Of a stretch of DNA of 64,000 nt, positions 36,698-44,667 are shown piece after piece; position 1 is the first letter of the stretch, and the number at the start of each line of letters is the position of its first letter. Below the pieces are notes generated by a model. The model was not told where the DNA came from, made no database searches, and was given only the letters and a program-made list of their open reading frames with translations. This DNA comes from an uncultured Lachnospiraceae bacterium (lineage in GTDB: Bacteria > Bacillota > Clostridia > Lachnospirales > Lachnospiraceae), in NCBI GenBank assembly GCA_947089905.1, contig CAMUMG010000001.1, positions 372,001 to 436,000 of the forward strand, given 5' to 3'. Made by a program: the position numbers and the translations under genes.

Positions 36698-37405
36698 TTA
36701 TACAATTGTAACAACTGTTCCTGTAATCTGACCACTGCCATTTTTTACAATACTGTTCTCTTCATTCAGTGAAAATAAAAGTAATGGCATCTTGTTTTCC
36801 ATACACATCACTGTTGCTGTTCGATCTAAAATTTCTAATTTGCGGTTTAATACCTCTTCAAATGAAATCATATCAAATTTTTTAGCATCTGGATTTACTT
36901 TTGGATCACTATCATAAACCCCGTCTACTGCACGTGCCATTAAAATAATATCTGTTTCTAGCTCAACTGCCCGTAGTGCCGTTGCCGTATCCGTAGAGAA
37001 ATATGGATGTCCTGTACCTCCTGCCAAAAAGACTACTGTTCCTGTAGTCATTGCATGAACTGCTTTATCTTTAGAGAATAGTTCTGTCATTCCTGTACAG
37101 GCAAATGGAGTATAAATTTCAGTCTTCATTCCAAGTGAGCGAAAAATCTCTGATACATAAATACAATTCATCACGGTTGCTAACATTCCTATCTGATCTG
37201 CTTTTACACGATCAATCGTTTCAGAGCTTCTTCCTCTCCAAAAATTTCCTCCACCGATTACGATCGCTACTTCAATTTTCTCTTCTATGAGTTGTTTTAC
37301 CTGTTTTCCAACAGCAAGACATGTAGGTTCATCAAAGCCTGTCTTTTTTTCTGCTGCAAGTGCTTCTCCACTCAATTTCAACAGAACTCTTTTATACTTT
37401 TTCAT
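36698..37405 (-). CDS. pyrH: UMP kinase
   Basis: 235 residues. YKRVLLKLSGEALAAEKKTG at the start, VAIVIGGGNFWRGRSSE, and FLAGGTGHPYFSTDTATALR are signatures of the bacterial hexameric UMP kinase, an amino-acid-kinase fold enzyme unrelated to eukaryotic UMP/CMP kinase. It forms UDP from UMP for pyrimidine nucleotides. The pyrH-frr-uppS-cdsA order is widely conserved. Confidence 0.97.
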   Translation of the reverse strand: MKKYKRVLLKLSGEALAAEKKTGFDEPTCLAVGKQVKQLIEEKIEVAIVIGGGNFWRGRSSETIDRVKADQIGMLATVMNCIYVSEIFRSLGMKTEIYTPFACTGMTELFSKDKAVHAMTTGTVVFLAGGTGHPYFSTDTATALRAVELETDIILMARAVDGVYDSDPKVNPDAKKFDMISFEEVLNRKLEILDRTATVMCMENKMPLLLFSLNEENSIVKNGSGQITGTVVTIV

Positions 37406-37426
37406 ATTTCAATTAGAATTCCTTTC

Positions 37427-38146
37427 CTATTCAAAAATATTATCAATGTCAACAGAAGCATAACTAAAAGAACAATATCCCTCTACTACTGCCCCTGCAT
37501 CCATCTGAATGGACTTTGCTCTAATATTTCCTTTAATAATCGCTGTTGAATCTAAAAAAACAGAACCATTAATATCAATATTTCCTTTTACTGCTCCAGC
37601 AATAATTCCTGAAGTTCCTTTCATATCACCAATCACAACAGTACCAACACTGATCTTTATACTTCCTTCACTTTGAATGTTCCCCTGCAGCCTATCTGTA
37701 TCTACATAAATTTCTTTTGCTTTTAAATTCCCATTGACTATTCCCGAAATTGTTAAATTTCCAAAACATTCAATATCTCCGTAAACGCTTCCTAATACAT
37801 CTAGCGAACAATCACAAGAAATATTTCCAACAATTCTAGTCCCTTTTGTAATTACTGTTACTGTATCCTTTCCTGAAGAAACTAATTCTCTTCGTTCTAT
37901 ACGACGATTGTTCTCTTCTTCTTTTACCGACTTGAAGTCCTTTTCTTTTGGTAAAGGAGATAGAATTGGTTCGCTCTTTTTTTGTGAAGTCGTTTTTGCT
38001 GGTTCCTTTCCTTTTTGGGGAATCTCATAAACTTTTTCAGTTTGCTTGGCATTTTCTTTATTTTCTGGTTTGACTGGACTTTCTGCTCCATTTAGTAAAG
38101 CATATAATAGTTGATCATCAATTAATTTCTCATTCAACGCTTCCAA
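37427..38146 (-). CDS. Bactofilin (polymer-forming cytoskeletal protein)
   Basis: 239 residues. The first ~105 are Lys/Glu-rich and probably disordered (KQTEKVYEIPQKGKEPAKTT); the rest is a right-handed beta-helix with repeating GN/GD turns (GTRIVGNISCDCSLDVLGS, VYGDIECFGNLTISGIVNGN, GVVIGDMKG-like rungs) as in bactofilins. These form non-nucleotide filaments that localise wall-modifying enzymes or control shape. A promoter directly upstream and 21 bp to pyrH suggest it is the first gene of the pyrH-frr transcript. Its precise role is unknown. Confidence 0.88.
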   Translation of the reverse strand: MEALNEKLIDDQLLYALLNGAESPVKPENKENAKQTEKVYEIPQKGKEPAKTTSQKKSEPILSPLPKEKDFKSVKEEENNRRIERRELVSSGKDTVTVITKGTRIVGNISCDCSLDVLGSVYGDIECFGNLTISGIVNGNLKAKEIYVDTDRLQGNIQSEGSIKISVGTVVIGDMKGTSGIIAGAVKGNIDINGSVFLDSTAIIKGNIRAKSIQMDAGAVVEGYCSFSYASVDIDNIFE

Positions 38147-38182
38147 TTTTCCACCTCTTTAATTCTTTTCAGTTCTCATCCT

Positions 38183-38212
38183 ATCATATACCAAACAAAC
38201 CTGATTTGGCAA
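38183..38212 (-). promoter_or_regulatory. Promoter of the bactofilin-pyrH-frr genes
   Basis: On the minus strand: TTGCCA, 18 bp, TATGAT, about 37 bp upstream of the bactofilin ATG. Confidence 0.65.
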
Positions 38213-38223
38213 GTACTTTCATT

Positions 38224-39840
38224 TTATTTTTTACTTCCCCATACACAAACATTATTTCCAAGTGCAGTAAATGTCATTACTATTTTATGTACTCCTTCGG
38301 TTGCCTGTTTTAAAAAGTAACCTTTATACTCTACCCCATTAATTGTAATAGTCATCTCGGAAGTATTTTCTGTATAACTCCATGTTCCTGTTACATCACC
38401 AGAAACTGTTTTATCTTGATTAAGTGTAATATTTTGTGTTTTAATAATTCCAATCTGTTTCGTACCTGTTTTCTGATAATAAGCTTTCGGATTATGAATA
38501 ACCAATTCATACTCTCCTAAAAGCTGCTCCTCTTCATATCCTTCCTTTTCTAAAGTTTCCCCTGAATATTCATAAGGTGCTGAAATCAGCCATCCATCCT
38601 GATTGACAAAAAGCTGCTGAACACGTACTTCATGAGCTTCCTCAATTCCATTTTTTCCACCTGCAAAACGAGTATGATAAATTAAAAAGATCTTTCCATC
38701 ATCATCGACAAAAACAGAATTGTGTCCTTGTGCAACGTGTGTTTCAATATTTGCGGTAAATTTATAAGAAGACATAATACGAATCCCAATTTCAGAAAAT
38801 AGATTATTGACATTACTTTTATAAATAGCAGGATTACCAGTCTGATCTACATATGGTCCTGTAATTTTTTCAGAACGGAAAACTCTCATTTGATATCCAC
38901 CGCTTGCTGTCAATCCGCCGTAAGAAAGAAATAGATAATAATAATCCCCTACCTTTAAAATATATGGTCCTTCACCAGATACTTCAAAACCTCCAGCAAG
39001 TTTATATCCATAATACTGATCTGATTCATTTGGAACTGTAGTATAGGTAGTTGTATAATCACGCAGTCCTGTATTGGCATCTAGTTTTAACATATAAATT
39101 CCGCCAAACCAAGACCCAAATGTCATCCAAAGAGTGCCTTCATCATCATAAAGGACACAAGGATCGATTGCATTTAATTTTGTATTTTTAGTGGATTGAT
39201 ATCTTATTAAATCTGCTCCCTCTCCTAATACCTTATAGATATCTGTCTTTTCTGCAGGATGAGTTACTGTATTAAATCCGGAATAAACTACTGGACCAAC
39301 ATATTCATAAGGACCCTCTATATTATCTGCTGTTAAAAGTACAATTACAGAATTCCAGTCATTACCATTCACACTCATATACATACAATATTTTTTCATA
39401 GCTTCATTATAAATTACATCAGGAGCCCATAAATTTCCCTTTACCTCTGGATTGGAATCTGTTTTTGCATAAGATTCCCATGGCTCTTGAAAGATTTCTT
39501 TATATTTACTGTTGATATTGGTCTGAAATGTTTCCCACTGCATTAAATCTTTACTTTTTGCCCATGCCATATGTGAACCAAAAATATAATAGGTATCTTC
39601 TACCTTAATAACTGATGGATCGTGTACACTCACTCTTTTATACCTTACATCTGCCTTTTCTACTGGAGCTTTTGTTGCACTTGGCTGCGGTTGTGTAGTC
39701 GATTCTGCAGGTGTCACTTGCACTTGTGTAGTAGGAGTAGGTTCTGTTGGTGTCTGTTCTTTTTCTTCCTTTTTACATCCTGTCACTACACTGGCTGCCA
39801 CAATAGCTGTCATTAAAAACGTAATCCATTTTTTCTTCAT
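38224..39840 (-). CDS. Family 43 glycoside hydrolase lipoprotein, probable endo-1,5-alpha-L-arabinanase
   Basis: 538 residues. Lipoprotein signal ending VAASVVTGC|KKEE, a Thr/Pro/Gln linker, then a five-bladed propeller: VSVHDPSVIKVEDTYYIFGS (catalytic base Asp), GNLWAPDVIYNEAMKKYCMY, AIDPCVLYDDEGTLWMTFGS (modulating Asp) and FEVSGEGPYILKVGDYYYLF (acid Glu). The last ~110 residues (from LLGEYELVIHNPKAYYQ) look like the C-terminal beta domain of extracellular endo-arabinanases. It would cut pectic arabinan at the cell surface. Own promoter at 39895-39923. Substrate is inferred from domain layout. Confidence 0.85.
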   Translation of the reverse strand: MKKKWITFLMTAIVAASVVTGCKKEEKEQTPTEPTPTTQVQVTPAESTTQPQPSATKAPVEKADVRYKRVSVHDPSVIKVEDTYYIFGSHMAWAKSKDLMQWETFQTNINSKYKEIFQEPWESYAKTDSNPEVKGNLWAPDVIYNEAMKKYCMYMSVNGNDWNSVIVLLTADNIEGPYEYVGPVVYSGFNTVTHPAEKTDIYKVLGEGADLIRYQSTKNTKLNAIDPCVLYDDEGTLWMTFGSWFGGIYMLKLDANTGLRDYTTTYTTVPNESDQYYGYKLAGGFEVSGEGPYILKVGDYYYLFLSYGGLTASGGYQMRVFRSEKITGPYVDQTGNPAIYKSNVNNLFSEIGIRIMSSYKFTANIETHVAQGHNSVFVDDDGKIFLIYHTRFAGGKNGIEEAHEVRVQQLFVNQDGWLISAPYEYSGETLEKEGYEEEQLLGEYELVIHNPKAYYQKTGTKQIGIIKTQNITLNQDKTVSGDVTGTWSYTENTSEMTITINGVEYKGYFLKQATEGVHKIVMTFTALGNNVCVWGSKK

Positions 39841-39894
39841 GATTCCCTCTCTTCTGCTTTTCTATCAGCCAAATTATTTTTTATTTTCCATTTT

Positions 39895-39923
39895 ATTATA
39901 ATATAGAATCTTTCTCGACGCAA
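39895..39923 (-). promoter_or_regulatory. Promoter of the GH43 lipoprotein gene
   Basis: On the minus strand: TTGCGT, 17 bp, TATAAT, about 55 bp upstream of the ATG at 39840. No operator repeat was recognised beside it. Confidence 0.7.
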
Positions 39924-39958
39924 GCTTTTAAGAAAAAGTTTTCATATCATAAAATTTC

Positions 39959-39987
39959 TTTACATTTTCATATATATGCGATAAAAT
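39959..39987 (+). promoter_or_regulatory. Promoter of the methyltransferase-GNAT island
   Basis: TTTACA, 17 bp, TAAAAT, ending 27 bp before the ATG at 40015; back-to-back with the GH43 promoter. Confidence 0.65.
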
Positions 39988-40014
39988 GACTATAAAAAAA
40001 TAATGGTGGTTTTT

Positions 40015-40797
40015 ATGAAAACAATAAATCAATATAAAGTTGTGCAAAACCAATATAAGACAGCCAATAACCTTAATACCAGAATTTCTATTCATAAAAA
40101 ATATTCTACTAATAAATTAGGTTTTAATAATTGGATATTTTCTCATTATAATATTTCTCCTAATACCAAAATACTAGAACTTGGATGTGGTACAGGTGAC
40201 ATATGGAAATCAAAATCACATTTACTAGATAAAAGTATTGAATTACTTTTGACTGATTTTTCAGAGAATATGGTTTCTCTTGTAAAAGATACTTTTAAAA
40301 AAGAAGAAAATATTTTTTGTGAGATAATAAATATTGAAAATATCCCTTATAATGATAATTATTTTGATAGAGTTATTGCAAATATGATGTTATATCATGT
40401 TTCTGATTTAGATAAGGCATTATCTGAAGTAAAACGTGTATTAACAAAAGATGGATATTTCTATTGTGCCACTTATGGGGAAAATGGAATCATACCATTT
40501 ATTGCAGGTTTAGTAAAAGAATATGGCATCACAGACACTACAAATAAAAATTTTACATTACAAAATGGATATGAAATTTTAAAGAAATATTTTTCAAATA
40601 TACAAAGATTAAATTATGAAGATTCTCTTGCTGTTACAAATATAGAAGATATATTAGATTATATTTATTCTTTAACAAATATGTCTTCTATTACTACACT
40701 TGGAAGAAAAATGTTGAAAGAAATATTAGAAAAAGAAATGATAAATGGTGTCTTAAATATACCAAAGGAATATGGAATGTTTATTTGTAAGAAATAA
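40015..40797 (+). CDS. Class I SAM-dependent methyltransferase
   Basis: 260 residues. Motif I is KILELGCGTGDIW (about 53-64), followed by LLTDFSENMVSLV (acidic end of beta 2), IENIPYNDNYFDRVIANMML and the post-motif LSEVKRVLTKDGYFYC, the layout of small-molecule methyltransferases. The substrate is unknown. GGTGG 5 nt before ATG 40015 sets the start; 40003 is a possible longer form. Codon use is markedly richer in ATA, AAA and TTA than in neighbouring genes. Together with its lone plus-strand position between minus-strand operons, this suggests acquisition by transfer along with the next gene (33 bp away). Confidence 0.82.
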   Translation: MKTINQYKVVQNQYKTANNLNTRISIHKKYSTNKLGFNNWIFSHYNISPNTKILELGCGTGDIWKSKSHLLDKSIELLLTDFSENMVSLVKDTFKKEENIFCEIINIENIPYNDNYFDRVIANMMLYHVSDLDKALSEVKRVLTKDGYFYCATYGENGIIPFIAGLVKEYGITDTTNKNFTLQNGYEILKKYFSNIQRLNYEDSLAVTNIEDILDYIYSLTNMSSITTLGRKMLKEILEKEMINGVLNIPKEYGMFICKK

Positions 40798-40830
40798 TAA
40801 AGTGATAATACAGAAGTGAGGACTTTATTT

Positions 40831-41886
40831 ATGAATTATGAAATTAGAACATTATCTGTAAGAGAATTACCGATTCTTTCACAGTTATTCGATTATAAAG
40901 ATTTCGACAATATGATAGACGAAAATACTTATTATATTGAAAATGGTATGTTAGATATATTTGTGTTGTTTTGTGAGAATAAGCTAATAGGAGAGCTTCA
41001 TGTTCAATACAAAGGAGAAGATGAAACAATGTCTGTCTATGGTAGACGTGTCTATCTGTTCGCATTTCGTATTCATAAAGACTTTCAGGGTTTAGGACTT
41101 GGAAAATATTTGTTAAGAAGTGTTATTCATATACTGACAGAGCAAGGATATTCTGAGTTTACAATAGGGGTTGAAGATGATAATGCACGTGCTATTCATA
41201 TTTACAATACTTTTGGATTCCATGAATTTATAGCAAGAAAATATGAGGAATATCAAGGTGGTGGATATGAGTACAATTTATATTTAAAACGCATAAACCT
41301 TCAACGTGATTTTATCTTTATTATTGGGGCAAGTGGCATTGGAAAATCCACTTTAACAAGAGGACTTTTTCAACATTATCGCAGTGCCTATATAGAACAA
41401 AGTCAAGCTCCTGAATTTAATAGTTTTGATGGAAATGAAGATATCAGTGGTATTATGGAAGAAGAAATTTGCTGGCAGTGGGTTGTTTCCTCTTTGATGT
41501 GTTATCATAAACTAGGGATTAAAAATATCATTTCTGATGATTTTGATGATTTGAGAACAAGAGATATTCCTGAAGTCTTTAAGGGTTATAATTATATTAC
41601 AATAAAACTGATATGCAGCGATTATAAACAAAATTATGAACAGATGAAAAACCGTGGCAATGGATTAATTGACTTTGAATTATTGAAAAAGTTGTCTGAA
41701 AAAATAAATCTTCGTTCTCCTCTTATCAATGAATTTGTAATTGATGTTGCCAAAAAATCTCCTAAACAGGTACTAAACGAGGCTATCAATTTAATTGATC
41801 ATGCACAAACTCAGTTTGACTATAACTATAAGAAACCGTCGAAAGATTTATTTTATTCGTGGGTTTTCGCAAATCAGTTAAGATAG
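40831..41886 (+). CDS. GNAT N-acetyltransferase fused to a P-loop kinase-like domain
   Basis: 351 residues. Residues 1-155 are a GNAT domain with acetyl-CoA loop FQGLGLGKYLLR (85-96) and the beta-bulge region VEDDNARAIHIYNTFGF. Residues ~160-330 form a second domain starting DFIFIIGASGIGKSTLTRGL, a Walker A (GASGIGKST, 166-174), with IISDDFDDLRTRDI as a possible acidic second motif. It could acetylate one small molecule and phosphorylate the same or another. Start chosen at ATG 40831 with GTGAGG 9 nt upstream; GTG 40816 is the alternative. AT-rich codon use as in the methyltransferase. I do not recognise this fusion as a named family. Confidence 0.75.
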   Translation: MNYEIRTLSVRELPILSQLFDYKDFDNMIDENTYYIENGMLDIFVLFCENKLIGELHVQYKGEDETMSVYGRRVYLFAFRIHKDFQGLGLGKYLLRSVIHILTEQGYSEFTIGVEDDNARAIHIYNTFGFHEFIARKYEEYQGGGYEYNLYLKRINLQRDFIFIIGASGIGKSTLTRGLFQHYRSAYIEQSQAPEFNSFDGNEDISGIMEEEICWQWVVSSLMCYHKLGIKNIISDDFDDLRTRDIPEVFKGYNYITIKLICSDYKQNYEQMKNRGNGLIDFELLKKLSEKINLRSPLINEFVIDVAKKSPKQVLNEAINLIDHAQTQFDYNYKKPSKDLFYSWVFANQLR

Positions 41887-41899
41887 TAGAATATAAAAG

Positions 41900-41966
41900 G
41901 AGCTGTCGCACTAAGAATTGAATATACTATTATATCCTATTTTCTTAATGTGGCAGCTCTTTTTTT
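41900..41966. terminator. Long hairpin terminator between the island and tsf
   Basis: Arms 41900-41917 and 41942-41959 (GAGCTGTCGCACTAAGAA against TTCTTAATGTGGCAGCTC) form an 18-pair stem with three wobble or mismatched positions. Seven T follow on the plus strand and CTTTTATA on the minus strand, so it can terminate both the GNAT-fusion gene and tsf. Confidence 0.82.
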
Positions 41967-41967
41967 C

Positions 41968-42900
41968 TTACATACCCATCTGTTTTGCAACTTCTTCTGC
42001 AAAATTCTCTTCTTTTTTCTCTAATCCTTCGCCTGTTTCAAAACGTACAAATTTCTTGATCTTTAGATCGATATCATTCTCTTTTGCTACGCTGTCTACA
42101 TACTGCTGAACTGTTAAATCTCCATCTTTTACATAGATTTGATCTTCTAAACAGATCTCTTTTAACTCTTTATTTAAACGTCCTTCAATCATCTTTTCAA
42201 TAATATTCTCTGGTTTCTTCTGATTTGCAGGATCATTCATCGTTTGTACTTTTAAAATCTCTTTTTCATGTACAATAAACTCTGCTGGAACTTCTTCTCT
42301 GTTTTTATACTTAGGATTCATTGCAGCAATCTGCATTGCAACATTTTTTGCACATTCTTTCACTTCTTCATTATAAACAGGACTTTCCATCTCTACTAAA
42401 ATACCAATTCTTCCGTCGCCATGAATATAGGATTGTACAAAACCGTTTTCAGATACTATTTTCTCAAATCTTCTGATCTTCATATTTTCTCCAATGATCG
42501 AAATTTGAGAAGATAATTCTTCTTTTACTTTCTTAGCAGGATCTTTAATCCAAGCTTCTTCCAAAAATGCTTCAATATCAGTATTAGAAGTTACTGCTGC
42601 CTGTGCTGCTACTTCAGCAACAAAAGTACGGAATTTTTCGTTCTTTGCAACAAAATCTGTTTCGGAGTTCACCTCTACGATTGCTGCCACTTTACCGTCT
42701 TCACTGATATTTACATCACAAATTCCTTCTGCTGCAATTCTTCCAGCTTTCTTTTCTGCTGCAGCAAGTCCCTTTTCTCTTAAAAATTCTACTGCTTTAT
42801 CCATATCTCCGTCGGTTGCAGTCAATGCCTTTTTACAATCCATCATACCTGCACCGGTCATTTCTCTTAATTCTTTTACCATCCCTGTTGTAATAGCCAT
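41968..42900 (-). CDS. tsf: Elongation factor Ts
   Basis: 310 residues from MAITTGMVKELREMTGAGMM, with DCKKALTATDGDMDKAVEFL (UBA-like N-domain) and VAAIVEVNSETDFVAKNEKF (core). It is the nucleotide-exchange factor of EF-Tu. TGGAGG lies 9 nt upstream of ATG 42900; an upstream in-frame start at 42957 is inside the dispersed repeat and is rejected. Unlike the common tight rpsB-tsf pair, 221 bp, a terminator and a repeat copy separate them. Confidence 0.97.
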   Translation of the reverse strand: MAITTGMVKELREMTGAGMMDCKKALTATDGDMDKAVEFLREKGLAAAEKKAGRIAAEGICDVNISEDGKVAAIVEVNSETDFVAKNEKFRTFVAEVAAQAAVTSNTDIEAFLEEAWIKDPAKKVKEELSSQISIIGENMKIRRFEKIVSENGFVQSYIHGDGRIGILVEMESPVYNEEVKECAKNVAMQIAAMNPKYKNREEVPAEFIVHEKEILKVQTMNDPANQKKPENIIEKMIEGRLNKELKEICLEDQIYVKDGDLTVQQYVDSVAKENDIDLKIKKFVRFETGEGLEKKEENFAEEVAKQMGM

Positions 42901-42921
42901 TTGTTTTTCCTCCATACTTAA

Positions 42922-43044
42922 TTTCAATCCACTTGTGGCAGTTAAGAACAAGACCATGATGTGGATTTCTTCATATACTTGTTCCTAGCAATTCATTCCT
43001 CCCCCACCTAAGAGGAAGGGGAATCCTTGCTGTGAATTGTTAAA
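42922..43044 (-). repeat. Dispersed structured repeat, copy B
   Basis: 123 bp; its minus-strand reading closely matches 25523-25640 along the full length, with a 4-bp insertion (an extra AATG next to GGAGGAAT), one extra A, and a few substitutions. Both hairpins are kept, and the AGGAACAAG/CTTGTTCTT stem is better paired than in copy A. It lies between the rpsB terminator and tsf and ends about 22 bp before the tsf start codon. Confidence 0.82.
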
Positions 43045-43049
43045 ATATA

Positions 43050-43094
43050 ATATAAAAAATACTCCAGCCTAATAAAGCAAATCAGGCTGAAGCA
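43050..43094 (-). terminator. Intrinsic terminator after rpsB
   Basis: On the minus strand: CTTCAGCCT, 13-nt loop, AGGCTGGAG, then a T-rich tail (GTATTTTTTATA). The nine-pair stem has one wobble pair. It stands between rpsB and tsf, so tsf needs read-through or its own promoter. Confidence 0.82.
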
Positions 43095-43121
43095 TCTTTT
43101 CTATCTCAAAACATTTTTAAC

Positions 43122-43877
43122 TTATGCTTCTTGTGCTTCTACAGATTCTTCTGCTAAAATCTCCTCTTCTACAGCTTCTGGATCTGTCATCTGAACTCCC
43201 TGGTTTGCCTCAATTACAGCATCTGCCATTTTTGCAACAATCAATTTTACGGCACGAATTGCATCATCATTTCCAGGAATCACATAGTCAAGTTCTTCTG
43301 GATCGCAGTTTGTATCTGCAATTCCGATTAATGGGATATCAAGAATATGTGCCTCTTGAACACAAATTCTTTCTTTTTTCGGATCTACTACAAAAATTGC
43401 ATCTGGAATAGACTTCATTTCTTTAATACCACCCAGATTCTTTTCAAGTTTTTCCCATTCCTTTTTTAATGCCATAACTTCCTTTTTTGGAAGCACTTCA
43501 AATGTGCCGTCTTCCGACATTTTTTCGATTTCTTTTAAACGGTCAACTCTGGAACGAATTGTTTTAAAATTCGTCAGCATACCACCTAACCATCTTTCAT
43601 TTACATAAAACATTCCGCAGCGTTCCGCTTCTGTACGTACAGAGTCCTGTGCCTGCTTCTTTGTTCCTACAAATAAGATCTTGCCGCCTTCTGCTACAAT
43701 ATCCTTAATTGCATTATAAGCTTCATCTACTTTAACTACAGATTTTTGTAAGTCAATGATATAAATACCATTTCTTTCTGTATAGATGTACTCTGACATT
43801 TTTGGATTCCACCGTTTTGTCAAATGACCAAAATGTACACCCGCTTCTAATAACTGCTTCATTGATATTACACTCAT
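43122..43877 (-). CDS. rpsB: 30S ribosomal protein S2
   Basis: 251 residues: [20 protein letters not shown] (first uS2 signature), [20 protein letters not shown], and the second signature around [20 protein letters not shown]. The acidic C-terminal tail ([15 protein letters not shown]) is normal. S2 is among the last proteins to join the 30S platform. GGAGGG lies 7 nt before the ATG, next to a segment predicted to pair in the leader pseudoknot, so synthesis may be autoregulated. Confidence 0.97.
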   Translation of the reverse strand: MSVISMKQLLEAGVHFGHLTKRWNPKMSEYIYTERNGIYIIDLQKSVVKVDEAYNAIKDIVAEGGKILFVGTKKQAQDSVRTEAERCGMFYVNERWLGGMLTNFKTIRSRVDRLKEIEKMSEDGTFEVLPKKEVMALKKEWEKLEKNLGGIKEMKSIPDAIFVVDPKKERICVQEAHILDIPLIGIADTNCDPEELDYVIPGNDDAIRAVKLIVAKMADAVIEANQGVQMTDPEAVEEEILAEESVEAQEA

Positions 43878-43993
43878 GATTTTCCCTCCGTTTGGTTATC
43901 TCTTCCGTATCGGCATATCGAAAGTAACCGATTTCTAATCCTTTTTCTTTAGTCTTTAGCACCAAACTTTCAGACCGATACGTGCTTTTTAAC
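43878..43993 (-). ncRNA. Predicted structured rpsB mRNA leader with pseudoknot
   Basis: About 115 nt from the predicted transcription start to the ATG. On the RNA strand, CGUAUCGG (43982-43975) is complementary to CCGAUACG (43913-43906), and GUUUGGU (43967-43961) to ACCAAAC (43896-43890). The order 1-2-1'-2' is that of a pseudoknot, and the last segment abuts the GGAGGG ribosome-binding site (about 43887-43882). Such a fold could close the start site when S2 binds. Structure by complementarity only. Confidence 0.6.
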
Positions 43994-43999
43994 GTTACA

Positions 44000-44027
44000 A
44001 TCATATCATAGATATTTCTGAAATGCA
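44000..44027 (-). promoter_or_regulatory. Promoter of rpsB
   Basis: On the minus strand: TTGCAT, 17 bp, TATGAT (44022-44027 and 44000-44005 in plus coordinates). It is just downstream of the MltG-like gene and provides rpsB with a start separate from the flagellar operon. Confidence 0.8.
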
Positions 44028-44053
44028 AGTATAAATTTTCTTTTCTATATTAT

Positions 44054-44650
44054 CTAATCTTCAGGTTCTAACCAAGGTTGTTCTGTAACAATCTTTTCTG
44101 CAATCGTTTTATAATCTGAACCACGTGGAACTTTATAGGTATTTATCCGAATTCGATTTGCATATCCATTGTCTACTAAATACTTATCGAATTCTTGTGC
44201 ATTGGATATCAATCCCTTCTCTTTTACTAACTCTGCAACCTGATCAGAATTCATTCCTGGGGAAATGGTAAAATAAATATAGTCGTCATCTGAAACCGAA
44301 TCCTGTGGCTGTTCTGTCACGCTTGGTATTTTGGTCGGTTCTAAATCAGGTGATGGTGTTATTTCTGAAGGTTTTATACTAACAGAAGGTTTTGTATCTT
44401 CTGGTTCTTTTATTGATGTTGGGGTAGGATCTGGCGTCACGCTTGGAGAGTTTGGATCTTTATGAAGCTTATCCAACAAACCGCCTTCTGGATCTTGAGG
44501 TGCCTGTGAGATTTCAACCATTCCCAATTTTTTCGCCTGTGCAATAATTTCTTCTTCTGTCATAGAATTTTTAGTTCCTAGGAGGGTATACATTAAAGCG
44601 GTTAATATTATACCAATGCCAAGTCCTCTCATATAGTATTTTAATTTCAT
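44054..44650 (-). CDS. Membrane protein with MltG/YceG-like C-terminal segment
   Basis: 198 residues. An N-terminal anchor (MRGLGIGIILTALMYTLLG) is followed by a long Pro/Ser/Thr/Glu linker (DPTPTSIKEPEDTKPSVSIK, about 60-115) and a ~70-residue domain FTISPGMNSDQVAELVKEKG ... IRINTYKVPRGSDYKTIAEK. This resembles the LysM-like lead-in of MltG lytic transglycosylases, without the catalytic domain. It could bind peptidoglycan outside the membrane. It is the last gene of the flagellar operon before rpsB; a role in flagellar passage through the wall is a guess. Confidence 0.65.
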   Translation of the reverse strand: MKLKYYMRGLGIGIILTALMYTLLGTKNSMTEEEIIAQAKKLGMVEISQAPQDPEGGLLDKLHKDPNSPSVTPDPTPTSIKEPEDTKPSVSIKPSEITPSPDLEPTKIPSVTEQPQDSVSDDDYIYFTISPGMNSDQVAELVKEKGLISNAQEFDKYLVDNGYANRIRINTYKVPRGSDYKTIAEKIVTEQPWLEPED

Positions 44651-44667
44651 TCCATCCTCCTACAAAA

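Noticed and set aside
42900-42957. Longer N-terminus for EF-Ts
   Set aside because: The extension lies within repeat copy B and does not match EF-Ts; TGGAGG before 42900 marks the real start.
43895-43930. Simple hairpin GGTTA/TAACC in the rpsB leader
   Set aside because: It competes with the longer interleaved helices (8 and 7 bp) and is the weaker alternative.
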